DNA of 5,790 nucleotides from Bacillota bacterium (GTDB lineage: Bacteria; Bacillota; Clostridia; Oscillospirales; Acutalibacteraceae), in NCBI GenBank assembly GCA_023417635.1, contig JAEZFF010000048.1, positions 1 through 5,790 on the forward strand. Reading direction: 5' to 3'. Positions 5,653 through 5,790 of this stretch are shown piece by piece (positions within the stretch are counted from its first letter, which is position 1; the number at the start of each line of letters is the position of its first letter). Both the position numbers and the translations under genes were made by a program. The notes under the pieces are model-generated. The model saw only the letters and a list, made by a program, of their open reading frames with translations. It made no database searches and was not told the DNA's origin.

Positions 5653-5790
5653 TTATTTGTTGCCCTCTTGTTCCTGCAGCTTCTTTTTGAACTCCATTAT
5701 CTGCAAGCATAAGAAATTCTGATTTTTAATCACTGCTTTCAGATTCTCGTTAATCCATGTGAGCATTTCTTTCAATTCTTTATCCAACTT
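5653..5790 (-). CDS. C-terminal end of a small hypothetical, helical protein (partial)
   Basis: The minus-strand frame entering at 5790 stays open for 45 codons to TAA at 5655-5653. It begins KLDKELKEMLTWINEN and ends KKKLQEQEGNK. It is rich in Lys, Glu and Leu with hydrophobic residues at helix-like spacing, suggesting an amphipathic or coiled-coil helix. A terminator starts immediately after the stop, which supports a real gene. An internal ATG (5766) could give a 37-residue protein, but no clear ribosome binding site precedes it, so the start is more likely outside the window. I do not recognise the family. It lacks the catalytic Arg/His/Tyr signatures of a tyrosine integrase C-terminus. 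Position inside the presumed element suggests an accessory gene of that element. Confidence 0.6.
   Translation of the reverse strand, partial: KLDKELKEMLTWINENLKAVIKNQNFLCLQIMEFKKKLQEQEGNK

Larger units (their letters stand above)
5491..5790. mobile_element. Probable end of an integrated element (prophage, ICE or island), continuing to the right
   Basis: This stretch begins where tRNA-Leu homology stops. It is clearly more AT-rich than the operon to the left, above all at 5491-5590. It contains tandem 11-bp repeats, a terminator and the tail of a gene. Because the tRNA fragment is on the minus strand and lacks its 5' part, the inserted DNA should lie on this side, with an intact tRNA-Leu(GAG) at the opposite end. 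No integrase, excisionase or transposase is visible in the window, so the kind of element is unknown. No gene is seen between 5491 and 5652. Confidence 0.6.

Noticed and set aside
1..5790. CRISPR arrays, insertion sequences, riboswitches, defence or toxin genes.
   Set aside because: No regularly spaced repeats, transposase, riboswitch-like leader or such proteins were visible; the long leader needed for a riboswitch is absent before miaB.

Overview
The window looks like chromosomal DNA of a low-to-mid GC Firmicute, most likely a clostridium of the Oscillospirales/Ruminococcaceae type. The reasons are the gene order miaB – ylbF/ymcA-like – mutS – mutL, which resembles the Bacillus miaB(ymcB)-ymcA-cotE-mutS-mutL block without cotE, strong AGGAGG-type ribosome binding sites, and frequent TTG/GTG starts. 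The taxon is inferred, not proven.

All recognised genes are on the minus strand, so the operon reads from right to left. A near-consensus extended -10 promoter (5331-5303) drives miaB (tRNA methylthiotransferase, best start 5252). It is followed at short spacings (26, 45 and 31 nt) by a YlbF-family protein with a C-terminal cysteine cluster, mutS (TTG start) and an HD-domain phosphohydrolase (GTG start). mutL then begins inside the last codons of the HD gene, and only its first 16 codons are in the window. No terminator was seen between these genes, so they are probably one transcript joining tRNA modification, RNA-processing regulation and DNA mismatch repair. The HD protein is the unexplained passenger between mutS and mutL.

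The right end (about 5380-5790) differs in character. It holds a strong hairpin terminator (5386-5425) and then the 3' two thirds of a tRNA-Leu(GAG) on the minus strand (5433-5490) that stops abruptly at the anticodon stem with no 5' half. AT-rich DNA follows, then a tandem 11-bp repeat flanked by an inverted repeat, a second terminator, and the C-terminal end of a small Lys/Glu-rich protein running off the edge. This is the expected layout of the distal attachment site of an element integrated into a tRNA-Leu gene. The element would extend to the right beyond the window, and the intact tRNA should lie at its far end.

I found no clearly new multi-gene system. The most rewarding points are the att site, the HD gene overlapping mutL, and the cysteine-tailed YlbF protein beside the Fe-S enzyme MiaB.
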